Source of the DNA: Cyanobacteriota bacterium
Lineage (GTDB): Bacteria; Acidobacteriota; Vicinamibacteria; Vicinamibacterales; UBA2999
Assembly: GCA_019752015.1 (NCBI GenBank)
Contig: JAIEMQ010000007.1
Coordinates: 1-64,000 of the forward strand
Direction of reading: 5' to 3'
Length of the DNA: 64,000 bases
The translations under genes and the position numbers were made by a program. The notes below the pieces were generated by a model. That model did not search any database and had not been told where the DNA came from. It worked only from the letters and a program-made list of their open reading frames with translations. Shown piece by piece: positions 26,607 to 35,234 of the stretch; the stretch's first letter is position 1, and each line of letters begins with the position of its first letter.

Positions 26607-27461
26607 ATGAAACTGTTTGTTCCCACCCTGTTGATCGCGCTGGCCGTGAACGCCGCGGTCTTTTCCGCACCCGCCGCGCAGCTGTCCGGCCCAACGCCCG
26701 CCGATGTCGACGCGCTGCACCGCCCGTACGACGAGATCCTCGACACGTACGTGCGCGATGGCCTGGTGTATTACAACGCGCTCCGCATCGAGCGCGCCAA
26801 GTTCGATCGCTACGTGACGGCGCTCGGCGAGGTCAGCGCCGACACGCTCAAGAGCTGGCCGCCCGATCGCCAGCTGGCCTACTGGATCAACGCCTACAAC
26901 GCGTTCGTGCTGCGGACGGTGATCGACAACTATCCGATCCGCGGCAAGTCGCCCGACTACCCGGCGAACAGCATCCGGCAGATCCCGGGCTCGTTCGAGC
27001 GGCGGCAATTCCGCGCCGGCGGACGGATGCTGACGCTCGATGCGATCGAGAAGGATGTGATCGGCGAGTTCAACGACGCGCGCGCGCTGCTGGCGCTCGG
27101 CCGCGGCGCGATGGGCGGGCCGCGGCTGAAGAGCGAGTCGTATGTGACGGCGCGACTCGATTCGCAATTACAGCGGATGGCCACTGAGCTGGTCGAAAGC
27201 CGCGAGCTGGTGTTCGTCGATATCGCCAACGAGCGGCTGTCGGTCAATCCGATCTTCTCGTGGCGCGAGCCGATCTTCACCAAGTCGCTGGCCGACCGCG
27301 CGCCGGCCGTGTATGCGGCGCGCAGCCCGATCGAGCGCAGCGTGCTGGCCCTGATCGATCCGCTGCTCGTGCCGAACGAGGCAGAGTTTCTCCGCAAGAA
27401 CACCTTCCACATGGCGTTCCACGACTTCGACTGGAAACTCAACGACCTGACAGGGCGATAG
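26607..27461 (+). CDS. Secreted DUF547 protein
   Basis: A 284-residue protein with signal peptide (LFVPTLLIALAVNAAVFSA) and the DUF547 domain, visible as LAYWINAYNAFVLRTVIDNYP and the end MAFHDFDWKLND. DUF547 has a papain-like appearance in some analyses, but no activity is established. I start at ATG 26607, three bases after the preceding stop; a TTG just before it would add one residue. It is followed closely by an SDR gene. Confidence 0.8.
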   Translation: MKLFVPTLLIALAVNAAVFSAPAAQLSGPTPADVDALHRPYDEILDTYVRDGLVYYNALRIERAKFDRYVTALGEVSADTLKSWPPDRQLAYWINAYNAFVLRTVIDNYPIRGKSPDYPANSIRQIPGSFERRQFRAGGRMLTLDAIEKDVIGEFNDARALLALGRGAMGGPRLKSESYVTARLDSQLQRMATELVESRELVFVDIANERLSVNPIFSWREPIFTKSLADRAPAVYAARSPIERSVLALIDPLLVPNEAEFLRKNTFHMAFHDFDWKLNDLTGR

Positions 27462-27464
27462 GGG

Positions 27465-28241
27465 ATGGATCTCGGATTAGCAGGCAAGGTCGCAATCGTC
27501 ACCGGCGGCAGTCGTGGATTGGGCCGTGCCGCCGCGCACGCGTTGATCGCGGAAGGCGCGAACGTGGTGGTGTGCGCGCGCGGTGAAGACGCGCTCCAGA
27601 TCGCCGCTCGGTCGCTACGGAAATCCGCCGCGTCCGGCGCACGCGTCGCGCACGCGGTGGCTGACGTATCCACCGAGGCCGGCGTCACCGCCGTCGTCGA
27701 TACGGCGGTTCGCGAGTTCGGCGGCATCGATGTCGTGGTCAACAACGTCGGCCTGGCGAAGGGCGCCGATCTCGAAGCGACCACGGACGCCGACTGGCAG
27801 GAGGCGTTCGATCAGACCCTGTTCCCCGCGATCCGGATGTCGCGGCTCGCCGTGCCGCACATCCGCAAGCGCGGCGGCGGCGCGATCGTGATCGTGTCGT
27901 CAATCTTCGGACGCGAATCAGGCGGCCGCATGACCTACAACGCCGTGAAGGCCGCGGAGATCAGCCTGACGAAGTCGCTGGCGCAGCAACTGGCAAAGGA
28001 TCAGATTCGCGTGGTCTCGGTCGCGCCCGGATCGATCCTGTTCGAAGGTGGATCGTGGTGGAAGCGGCAGCAGTCGGATCCGGAAGGCATTGCGAAGTTC
28101 GTCAAGCAGGAGCTGCCGTTCGGGCGGTTCGGGAAGCCCGAAGAAGTCGGCGCGGCGATTGCGTTTCTGGCGTCGCCGAAAGCGAGCTGGATCAGCGGCA
28201 CTACTGTGGTTGTGGACGGCTGCCAGTCGCGGATGTTCTAA
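27465..28241 (+). CDS. Short-chain dehydrogenase/reductase
   Basis: A 258-residue NAD(P)-dependent oxidoreductase. The cofactor motif TGGSRGLG is at residues 13-20, NNVG at 93-96, and the catalytic Ser145/146, Tyr158 and Lys162 are all in place (MTYNAVKAAE). The likely chemistry is a 3-oxoacyl or sugar/alcohol oxidation-reduction of the FabG type, but the substrate is unclear. It is three bases after the DUF547 gene. Its 3' end overlaps the convergent permease gene by 41 bases, unusual for two unrelated genes. Confidence 0.85.
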   Translation: MDLGLAGKVAIVTGGSRGLGRAAAHALIAEGANVVVCARGEDALQIAARSLRKSAASGARVAHAVADVSTEAGVTAVVDTAVREFGGIDVVVNNVGLAKGADLEATTDADWQEAFDQTLFPAIRMSRLAVPHIRKRGGGAIVIVSSIFGRESGGRMTYNAVKAAEISLTKSLAQQLAKDQIRVVSVAPGSILFEGGSWWKRQQSDPEGIAKFVKQELPFGRFGKPEEVGAAIAFLASPKASWISGTTVVVDGCQSRMF

Positions 28242-29547
28242 AGAACAGGTAATAGACCGGCAGTCCCAGCAACACGACGCCGAAGGTTCCGATCGTGCGC
28301 CACGTCGGATCCGCCATCAGCGAATTGACCACCAGATAGATCGCCGCGGCGATGAACACCGCCGGCACGACCGGATACCCAACGACCTTATACGGGCGGC
28401 TCAAGTTCGGCTGTGAGCGCCGCAGCGTGTAAATGGCGGCGACGCTGAGCGCGTAGAACGGCCACATCGCCAGCACGAAGGTATCGGTGAGCTCCTCGAA
28501 GGTCTGCGTCATGGTCATCGCCACGCCGAGCACGCAGGCCAGCGAGATGGCGACATACGGCGTCTTCCACTTCGGGTGCACGCGCGCGATCGGCTCGTAG
28601 AGCAGCTGGTCGTCGGCCATGGCGAAGAAGATGCGCGGCGAGGCGAGCATGCTGCCCATCAGCGATCCGAACGTCGAGATCATCACGATCACCGACACGA
28701 ACGACACGCCGATCTGCCCGAACAGCGCGCCCATGGTGTCGGCGGAAATCAGCCGCGACTTCGCCATCAGGCCGATCGGATTGATGTAGAGATACGCGGC
28801 GTTGGCGGTGAGATAGATCGCGATGATCAGCAGCGTGCCGATGATGATCGCGCGCGGCAGGTTGCGCTGCGGATCCTTGACTTCGCCGCTCGCGAAGGTC
28901 AGGTCGGCGAAGCCGTCGTAGGCCCACATCACCGAGATGAGCGCGAGGCCGAACAGCCCCGCATCGACCGATCCACCGGTCGAGGCGAAGTTGTCGAACG
29001 ACCCGCCGACGCTGCCGCCCATGGCGAACGACGCCAGCACCAGCAGGGCGAGCGCGCCGAATTTGGCGATCGTCGAGATGCCGGCGAAGAGCGCGCCGAA
29101 CTGCACGCCGACGATGTTGGTGACGGCGGCGACGATGATCGCGCCCGCAGCGAGCGCGTCGGCCAGTCGTGGCTGCACCGACGGATCCTGGCCGATGACG
29201 CGCAGGAAATATTCGCCGAAGACCGACGAGATGCCGCCGAGCGCGGCGGCGCGAATCAGGACCAGCTGCGCCCAGCCATAGAGAAAACCAAACGGCCGGC
29301 CCCAGCCTTCACGCAGGTAGACGTACATGCCGCCGGTCTCGGGCATCGATGCCGACAACTCGGCGAACGCCAGCGCGCCGCACAGCACGATCAGGCCGCC
29401 GAGGACCCAGACGCCGAGCATGAACACCGGGTCCGGCACACGCTCCGCGATGCGCGCCGGCGTGCGGAAGATGCCGCCGCCGATGGTGATGCCGATCACG
29501 AGACCGATCGAGCTCAACAGCCCGAGCCTGCGCACGAGGGTCGCCAT
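28201..29547 (-). CDS. APC-family amino acid permease
   Basis: A 448-residue membrane transporter with about 12 helices. The signature of the amino acid-polyamine-organocation family is at the N-terminus: SSIGLVIGITIGGGIFRTPA, and later helix 6 SVMWAYDGFADLTFASGEVK. Likely substrate is an amino acid, by exchange or proton symport; LAT-like or serine/threonine exchangers resemble it. The ATG is at 29547. The last 41 bases overlap the SDR gene on the other strand. Confidence 0.85.
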   Translation of the reverse strand: MATLVRRLGLLSSIGLVIGITIGGGIFRTPARIAERVPDPVFMLGVWVLGGLIVLCGALAFAELSASMPETGGMYVYLREGWGRPFGFLYGWAQLVLIRAAALGGISSVFGEYFLRVIGQDPSVQPRLADALAAGAIIVAAVTNIVGVQFGALFAGISTIAKFGALALLVLASFAMGGSVGGSFDNFASTGGSVDAGLFGLALISVMWAYDGFADLTFASGEVKDPQRNLPRAIIIGTLLIIAIYLTANAAYLYINPIGLMAKSRLISADTMGALFGQIGVSFVSVIVMISTFGSLMGSMLASPRIFFAMADDQLLYEPIARVHPKWKTPYVAISLACVLGVAMTMTQTFEELTDTFVLAMWPFYALSVAAIYTLRRSQPNLSRPYKVVGYPVVPAVFIAAAIYLVVNSLMADPTWRTIGTFGVVLLGLPVYYLFFRTSATGSRPQPQ

Positions 29548-29637
29548 TGGCGTGGATACTATCCCGATAACCCCAGCGGTTGTTTGCCTTTAGCGCCCGC
29601 GCCCTTGGTTTTGATGAATTTTCGCTTTCGGCTGATG

Positions 29638-29659
29638 ATCGTGTAGCATTTCACACGAT
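29638..29659. promoter_or_regulatory. Inverted repeat upstream of the MrfA-type helicase
   Basis: ATCGTGT (29638-29644) and ACACGAT (29653-29659), spaced by eight bases, end five bases before the helicase ATG. It could be an operator. It is not a recognisable LexA box. Confidence 0.35.
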
Positions 29660-29664
29660 TACTC

Positions 29665-32049
29665 ATGGCTCTGCCTGCTCTGCGCCCTTCAGAACATAAG
29701 CAGGTCGCGCTGCAGTCCGCACTGCAGGTGCTGAACTCCGGTGAGGCCCTGGACCGCCCGGACACGCCCGACGAGGTCGTCACCGCCGTCCGCCGCCTGC
29801 CGGCGATTGAGGCGGCCTACGCGCCGTTTCCGGCCGACATCGACCCGCGACTGCGCGCCGCGTTCGAGTCGCGCGGAATTACGCAGCTCTACACGCACCA
29901 GGCCGAGGCCTTCGAGCACGTCCTCGGCGGCCGTCACGTCGTCATCACGACGCCGACCGCTTCGGGCAAGACGCTCTGCTACAACCTGCCGGTCCTCGAT
30001 CGCATTCTGAAGAAGCCTTCGGCGCGCGCGCTGTATCTGTTTCCGGCCAAAGCACTCGCGCAGGATCAGATGGCGGAGCTGCACGAGCTCACCAGGTCGA
30101 TCAGCGACGTCGGCGGCGACGCGATTGGCGTGCACACCTACGACGGCGACACGCCGCAGGATGCGCGCCGCACGATCCGCACGCGCGCCCACATCGTCCT
30201 CAGCAATCCCGACATGGTGCACTCCGGGATCCTGCCGCACCATCCGCGATGGGCGAAGCTGTTCGAGAACCTCGACTTCGTCGTGATCGACGAGCTGCAC
30301 GCGTATCGCGGCGTGTTCGGCAGTCACCTGACGAACGTGCTGCGGCGACTGCAGCGCATCTGCCGGCACTACGGATCGCATCCGCAATTCATTTGCTCCT
30401 CAGCGACGATCGCGAATCCGGCCGAGCTCGCCGAGCGGCTGGCGGAAGAACCGTTCTCGCTGGTGCAGAAGAGCGGCGCGCCGAGCGGCGAGAAGTTTTT
30501 CGTGTTCGTGAATCCGCCCGTCGTCAATCGTGAGCTGGGCATCCGGCGTTCATACATCGCGGAATCGCGACGCGTCGCGGGCGAATTCCTGCGCCGCAAC
30601 CTGCAGGTGATCGTCTTCGCGCAAAGCCGTCTCTCAACGGAAATCCTCACCACGTATCTCAAGGAGGATTTCGAGGATGTGCCCGGCATGCCCGAGCGCA
30701 TTCGCGGCTATCGCGGCGGATATCTGCCGCTGCGGCGCCGCGAGATCGAGAAGGGCTTGCGCGCGGGCCAGGTGCGCGGCGTGATTTCGACCAACGCGCT
30801 CGAGCTCGGCATCGACATCGGCGCGCTGGATGTGTGCGTGATGGCGGGATATCCGGGCACGATCGCCTCCACGTGGCAGCGCGCCGGCCGCGCCGGGCGC
30901 CGCACCGGCCAGTCGGCCGCGGTCATGGTGGCGTCGAGCTCGCCGATCGATCAGTTTGTGGCGCGGCACCCGTCGTACTTCTTCGACGCGTCGCCGGAGC
31001 ACGCGCTCGTCAATCCGGACAACCTGCACATCCTCGTCGATCACGTGAAGTGCGCGGCGTTCGAGCTGCCGTTCACGACTGAAGAGAGCTACGGACAGGT
31101 GAACGTCCAGGAAGTGCTGGGCGTGTTGCAGGAATCCGGCCTCGTGCATCGATCGGGCGGTGAGGATGCGGCCGGCCAGTGGCACTGGACCAGCGAGTCG
31201 TATCCCGCGAATGCGGTGAGCTTGCGATCGGTCTCGTCCGACAACTTCGTCGTGGCCGATCACACGAGCGGTGCGCGGGTGATCGCCGAAACGGATTTCA
31301 CCAGCGCGCTATCGATGCTGCATCCCAAAGCCATCTACATGGTCGAAGGGAAGATCTACCAGGTCGAAGAGCTGGATTTTGTCGGCCGCAAGGCGCACGT
31401 CCGCGAAGTCGACTGCGATTACTACACGACCGCGATCACGTATACGAAGGTCACCATCCTCGATCGCTTTGCGGAAGATGCGCCGAAAGTCGCGCTGCAC
31501 GGCGAAGTCCACGTCGTTTCTCGCGTGGTCGGCTTCAAGAAGATTCGCTTCCAGACCAACGAGAACGTCGGCTCCGGTGAGCTCGATCTGCCCGAGCAGC
31601 AGATGCACACCACGGCCTACTGGCTCGAGATTCCGCTGTCGATCATCAACGCGCTGCCGTATGCGACCGACGATCGGCGCGACGGCGTGATCGGGCTGGC
31701 GTTCGCGATGAAGCAGGTCGCACAGCTCCTGTTGATGTGCGACGCCCGCGACATTGGCTTGTCGGTCAACGCCGGAGAAAGCGACGGCGACGATACGCCG
31801 CGCATCTTCCTCTACGATGCGTATCCGGGCGGCATTGGCTTCAGCGCGCCGTTGTGGGGCATGCAGGCGGAACTACTGTCGAAGACCAGCGTGCTCGTCG
31901 CCAGCTGCGATTGCGACAACGGCTGCCCGATGTGCGTCGGCCCGATCGGCGAGACCGGTCCGCTCGCGAAGACCGTGGCGCTGCGTATCCTCGAACATCT
32001 CCTTACGGGCACGCAGGCGATTGTGCGCGAAGAAGAAGTGCCGTTCTAA
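29665..32049 (+). CDS. mrfA: MrfA-like DEAD/DEAH helicase with C-terminal DUF1998 metal-binding domain
   Basis: A 794-residue superfamily 2 helicase. It has Walker A TPTASGKT, the DExH-type box VIDELHAYRG, motif VI QRAGRAGR, and the C-terminal DUF1998 domain with the four-cysteine cluster CDCDNGCPMC. This matches B. subtilis MrfA (YprA), a 3'-5' helicase that works with the nuclease MrfB in UvrA-independent repair of mitomycin-type lesions. The next gene encodes an MrfB-like exonuclease, so the pair is conserved here. Its role in this organism is an inference from that pairing. Confidence 0.88.
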   Translation: MALPALRPSEHKQVALQSALQVLNSGEALDRPDTPDEVVTAVRRLPAIEAAYAPFPADIDPRLRAAFESRGITQLYTHQAEAFEHVLGGRHVVITTPTASGKTLCYNLPVLDRILKKPSARALYLFPAKALAQDQMAELHELTRSISDVGGDAIGVHTYDGDTPQDARRTIRTRAHIVLSNPDMVHSGILPHHPRWAKLFENLDFVVIDELHAYRGVFGSHLTNVLRRLQRICRHYGSHPQFICSSATIANPAELAERLAEEPFSLVQKSGAPSGEKFFVFVNPPVVNRELGIRRSYIAESRRVAGEFLRRNLQVIVFAQSRLSTEILTTYLKEDFEDVPGMPERIRGYRGGYLPLRRREIEKGLRAGQVRGVISTNALELGIDIGALDVCVMAGYPGTIASTWQRAGRAGRRTGQSAAVMVASSSPIDQFVARHPSYFFDASPEHALVNPDNLHILVDHVKCAAFELPFTTEESYGQVNVQEVLGVLQESGLVHRSGGEDAAGQWHWTSESYPANAVSLRSVSSDNFVVADHTSGARVIAETDFTSALSMLHPKAIYMVEGKIYQVEELDFVGRKAHVREVDCDYYTTAITYTKVTILDRFAEDAPKVALHGEVHVVSRVVGFKKIRFQTNENVGSGELDLPEQQMHTTAYWLEIPLSIINALPYATDDRRDGVIGLAFAMKQVAQLLLMCDARDIGLSVNAGESDGDDTPRIFLYDAYPGGIGFSAPLWGMQAELLSKTSVLVASCDCDNGCPMCVGPIGETGPLAKTVALRILEHLLTGTQAIVREEEVPF

Positions 32050-32050
32050 C

Positions 32051-33421
32051 ATGGCCACGCTCGATCGACTTCGCGAGATCGTCAAGCATCACCGGCCGTC
32101 TGCCGTGCCGGTGGTTGCAGACGACGTTCGTTTGGAGGGCGATGGCTTTAGCCGTCGCCATATCGAATCGGCGGGCGTTGCCGGAGGGGCTGAAGCCCCC
32201 GCCCTCCAAACGATCACGACTGCCGCCTTGGAGCTTGGCGGAGCGCTGGTCGAGCATTCCGATGGCGCCGTGATCGTGGTCGATCGCGAGTATCGCGCCG
32301 GCGATCTCCATGGCCGCATGCCGATCGGCGAGATCGTCTCGACGATCGCCGACGGCGAAGACGCGATGCAGCTGATGGCGAAAGCCTGGCCGTCGTCAAA
32401 GGGCATCGGCGGACGGCTGCTGTTCCTCGATCTCGAAACGACGGGTCTGTTCGGCGGCGCCGGCACGCAGGCGTTCCTGGTCGGCTGCGCCTCGATCGAG
32501 GGCACGTCGATCCGCGTGCGCCAATTCCTGATGCCGGGCTTCGAGCACGAGCGGATCGTTCTCGCCGAGTTGCAGGCGTGGGCGAACTCGCACGGCGCGT
32601 TGTGCACTTACAACGGCCGCACTTTCGATGTGCCGCTGATCGAGACGCGCTTCATGTTCCACCGCGTGCCGTGCCCGCTCGACGGCGTCCCGCATCTCGA
32701 CATGCTCCACCCGGCGCGGCGGATGTGGCGGCAGCGGCCGCTCGCGGCCGGCACCCCCGATCCCGATGATTCGAGCTGCTCGCTCGCGGTGCTCGAGAAA
32801 CAGCTTGCCGGCCTGCATCGGGTGGGCGATGTCCCCGGTTACGAGATTCCGTCGCGCTTCTTCAAGTTCGTCCGCACCGGGGATGCGCGGCCGCTCGAGG
32901 CGGTGATGGAGCACAACCGGCTCGATCTGCTCTCGCTGGCGGCCGTCCTGGCGCGCGCGATCGTGCTGATCACGCGCGGACCGTCCGCGGCGATGACGGC
33001 GCAGGAAGCGTACGGACTGGCGCGCGTCTACGAGCGCGGCGGCGCGTACGAGAACGCCGAAGCCTCGCTGCTTCGGACGATCGAATTCGCGAAGCGCGTC
33101 GGCGCCGAGCCCGAAGTGCACGGCGAAGCGTTGCGGCGCCTGGCGTGGATTCGGCGTCGCGATCGCCGCCCGCATGAAGCCGCGCAAGCGTGGAATGAGC
33201 TCGCGATTTTGCCGCGATGCGCGGCGGCGCTGCGGCGCGAAGCCAGGGAGGCGCTGGCGATCCATCACGAGCACCGGCTGAAGGATCTGATCACGGCGCG
33301 CGAGCACGCGCTTGACCTGCTGGCCGACGGCGTCAGCAATCGCGGCCGCGTCCAGCATCGTCTCGATCGCCTCGAGCGTAAGCTGGCGAGGTATTCCGAA
33401 GCCCGCCTGCCGTTGAATTAA
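32051..33421 (+). CDS. mrfB: MrfB-like DEDD exonuclease with TPR-like C-terminus
   Basis: A 456-residue protein with an RNase H-like exonuclease domain (about residues 120-300): DLETTG, TYNGRTFDVPLIETR and HNRLDLLSLA carry the acidic metal ligands. Helical repeats like TPR follow (about 320-440). B. subtilis MrfB has the same layout and is the nuclease partner of MrfA; the ATG here is one base after the mrfA stop. Codons 27-54 are unusual: an 84-base hairpin element lies in frame there (32129-32212) and gives a segment absent from the normal architecture. Function is unlikely to be lost, because it precedes the nuclease domain. Confidence 0.85.
   Translation: MATLDRLREIVKHHRPSAVPVVADDVRLEGDGFSRRHIESAGVAGGAEAPALQTITTAALELGGALVEHSDGAVIVVDREYRAGDLHGRMPIGEIVSTIADGEDAMQLMAKAWPSSKGIGGRLLFLDLETTGLFGGAGTQAFLVGCASIEGTSIRVRQFLMPGFEHERIVLAELQAWANSHGALCTYNGRTFDVPLIETRFMFHRVPCPLDGVPHLDMLHPARRMWRQRPLAAGTPDPDDSSCSLAVLEKQLAGLHRVGDVPGYEIPSRFFKFVRTGDARPLEAVMEHNRLDLLSLAAVLARAIVLITRGPSAAMTAQEAYGLARVYERGGAYENAEASLLRTIEFAKRVGAEPEVHGEALRRLAWIRRRDRRPHEAAQAWNELAILPRCAAALRREAREALAIHHEHRLKDLITAREHALDLLADGVSNRGRVQHRLDRLERKLARYSEARLPLN
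32129..32212. repeat. 84-base nested hairpin element inside mrfB
   Basis: Terminal inverted repeats CGTTTGGAGGGC (32129-32140) and GCCCTCCAAACG (32201-32212) are perfect over 12 bases. Inside are two more hairpins: ggcgatggct-tt-agccgtcgcc (32138-32159) and ggggct-ga-agcccc (32186-32199). It begins on a codon boundary and is exactly 28 codons long, so the frame is kept. It resembles a miniature or REP-like element, but no family is assigned. Confidence 0.75.
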
Positions 33422-33430
33422 GATCCGCGC

Positions 33431-34858
33431 GTGAACGACGAGCCCGGTTTGGTCGCTCGCGCCGCGCTGCGCCTGACCGTGTGGACCGAGCGCTGGATTC
33501 CCGACGCCTTCATCTTCGCGCTGCTCGCGACCGTCCTCATCTTCATTGCCGCGCTCGTCTGGACGCCGTCCACACCCGGCCAGGTGATCGATGCGTGGGG
33601 CGGCGGCTTCTGGGACCTGATCCCGTTCACGCTGCAGATGTCGCTGATCATCATCACCGGCCACGTGCTGGCGACATCGGGTCCGATGCGCGCCGCGATT
33701 CGCGCGATCGCGGGCTGGGCGAAAACGCCGCGCGGCGCGGTGGCGCTCGTCACCTTCTTCGCGCTCGTGACGTCGTGGTTCAACTGGGGCTTCAGCCTGA
33801 TCTTCTCCGCGGTCCTCGCCCGCGAAGTCGCGCGCCGGGTCGCCGGCGTCGATTACCGGGCGCTCGCCGCTGCCAGCCTGCTCGGCATCGGCAGCATCTG
33901 GGCGCAGGGCCTCAGCGGATCGGCGGCGCTGCAAATGGCGACGCCCGGGGCGCTGCAGCCGCAGATCCGCGAGATCGTCGCAGCCGGCGGTGTGGTTCCC
34001 GGCGGCATGATCCCGTTCCGCGACACCATCTTCCTCTGGCAAAGCCTCGCGTCGGTCGCGATCGAGATCATCGTCGTGGTGGTCGTGATGTGGCTCGCGA
34101 CCCCGCCTGCCGCCAAGGCGAAGACGGCGCCGATGCTGGGTGTGAATCTCGCGGATGAGGGAGGTAGTACCCCAAGCCCCAAGTCCCAAGCCCCAGGTCC
34201 CATACCTCCTGGTGCCTGGCTGGAGCATTCGCCGCTGCTCAACATCCTGATCGTCGCGATGGGCGCGGTCTTCCTGTTTCGTTACTTCGATCGTGCGGCC
34301 GAGCCGCTCAACGCGCTCAGCGTCAACATCATCAACTTCTCGTTCCTGATGATCGGCATCCTGTTGCATCGCACCCCCGCGCGGTTGATGCACGCGGTCG
34401 CCGCGGCCACGCCCGCGGCGTGGGGCGTGATCCTGCAGTTTCCCTTCTACGCCGGCATTGCCGCGATCATCACGACGACGCATCTCAATGAGCGGCTGGC
34501 GAATGCCTTCGTCAGCATTTCGTCGCCGTACAGTTTTCCGGCGGTCGTCGCGATCTATTCAGCGGTGCTGGGCGTGTTCGTGCCGTCGGGCGGATCGAAG
34601 TGGGTGATCGAGGCGCCGTACGTGATGGCGGCGGCGCACGAGCTCAAGGTGCATCTTGGCTGGGTGGTGGCGTCGTACGATCTCGGCGAGGCGATCGCGA
34701 ACCTGCTGCAGCCGTTCTGGATGCTGCCGACGCTCGGGATGCTGGGGCTGCGCGCGCGCGACGTGATGGGCTACACCTTCATCGTCGCGCTGGCGCTGTT
34801 TCCGCTGGTGATCCTGCTGGTCACGTTGCTCGGCGCAACGCTGCCGTACCCGCTGTAG
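33431..34858 (+). CDS. atoE: Short-chain fatty acid transporter (AtoE-like)
   Basis: A 475-residue integral membrane protein of the AtoE family (TIGR00366), which takes up acetoacetate and other short-chain fatty acids in a secondary transport mode. Around 12 helices; family stretches such as WIPDAFIFALLATVLIFIAA and GFWDLIPFTLQMSLIIITGH are visible. A GTG start is used. Residues about 248-262 form a Pro/Ser-rich linker encoded by a word repeat (34170-34203) inside the central cytoplasmic loop. It follows mrfB by nine bases, so it may be in the same operon although the functions differ. Confidence 0.85.
   Translation: MNDEPGLVARAALRLTVWTERWIPDAFIFALLATVLIFIAALVWTPSTPGQVIDAWGGGFWDLIPFTLQMSLIIITGHVLATSGPMRAAIRAIAGWAKTPRGAVALVTFFALVTSWFNWGFSLIFSAVLAREVARRVAGVDYRALAAASLLGIGSIWAQGLSGSAALQMATPGALQPQIREIVAAGGVVPGGMIPFRDTIFLWQSLASVAIEIIVVVVVMWLATPPAAKAKTAPMLGVNLADEGGSTPSPKSQAPGPIPPGAWLEHSPLLNILIVAMGAVFLFRYFDRAAEPLNALSVNIINFSFLMIGILLHRTPARLMHAVAAATPAAWGVILQFPFYAGIAAIITTTHLNERLANAFVSISSPYSFPAVVAIYSAVLGVFVPSGGSKWVIEAPYVMAAAHELKVHLGWVVASYDLGEAIANLLQPFWMLPTLGMLGLRARDVMGYTFIVALALFPLVILLVTLLGATLPYPL
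34170..34203. repeat. Direct word repeat (CCCCAAG) inside the fatty acid transporter gene
   Basis: Tandem 'ccccaagccccaagtcccaag' type words code for a Pro/Ser/Gln linker (SPKSQAPGP) between two membrane segments. The word class is different from the repeats elsewhere in the window. Confidence 0.6.
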
Positions 34859-34882
34859 CGGCCGGCTTCACTCGGCCGGCCG
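34859..34882. terminator. Hairpin between convergent atoE and rpmE
   Basis: cggccgg (34859-34865) and ccggccg (34876-34882) form a stem with a ten-base loop directly after the atoE stop and before the rpmE stop. It is a possible bidirectional terminator, without a clear T-run. Confidence 0.5.
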
Positions 34883-35164
34883 TCAAGCAGATTTCTTCTT
34901 CGCGGGCGCCTTCTTGGCCTTGGCGTCCTTCTCGGCCTTGGCGGCGACCTTGCGCTTCTCCACGGTCTGCGCGCCGAACTTCTTGGTGAAGCGATCGACG
35001 CGGCCTTCGGTGTCGATCAGCTTCTGGCGGCCCGTGAAAAACGGATGGCAGTTGGAGCAGATGTCGAGGTGCAGCTCCTTGCTGGTGCTGCGGGTCTGCC
35101 ACGACGCGCCACACGCGCAGTGGACAGTGATCTCTTTGTATTCCGGATGAATGTTCGGCTTCAC
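34883..35164 (-). CDS. rpmE: 50S ribosomal protein bL31
   Basis: A 93-residue ribosomal protein with GTG start. The N-terminus [20 protein letters not shown] and the second pair CSNCH supply the zinc-binding cysteines of the C+ form. The [17 protein letters not shown] segment is diagnostic. The C-terminus carries an unusually long Lys/Ala-rich tail (about 25 residues), which is absent from the 70-residue E. coli protein. It is a stand-alone gene between convergent atoE and the cardiolipin synthase gene. Confidence 0.95.
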   Translation of the reverse strand: MKPNIHPEYKEITVHCACGASWQTRSTSKELHLDICSNCHPFFTGRQKLIDTEGRVDRFTKKFGAQTVEKRKVAAKAEKDAKAKKAPAKKKSA

Positions 35165-35234
35165 GATCGGGTCCTTTCGCCGGATCCGAGGCTCTAGGCC
35201 TGCTTACCGGCAGTCTTACGAAACCTCGATCATA

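Noticed and set aside
28201-28241. Error in the end of SDR or permease gene because they overlap
   Set aside because: Both C-termini look complete and in length range, so the 41-base convergent overlap is taken as real.
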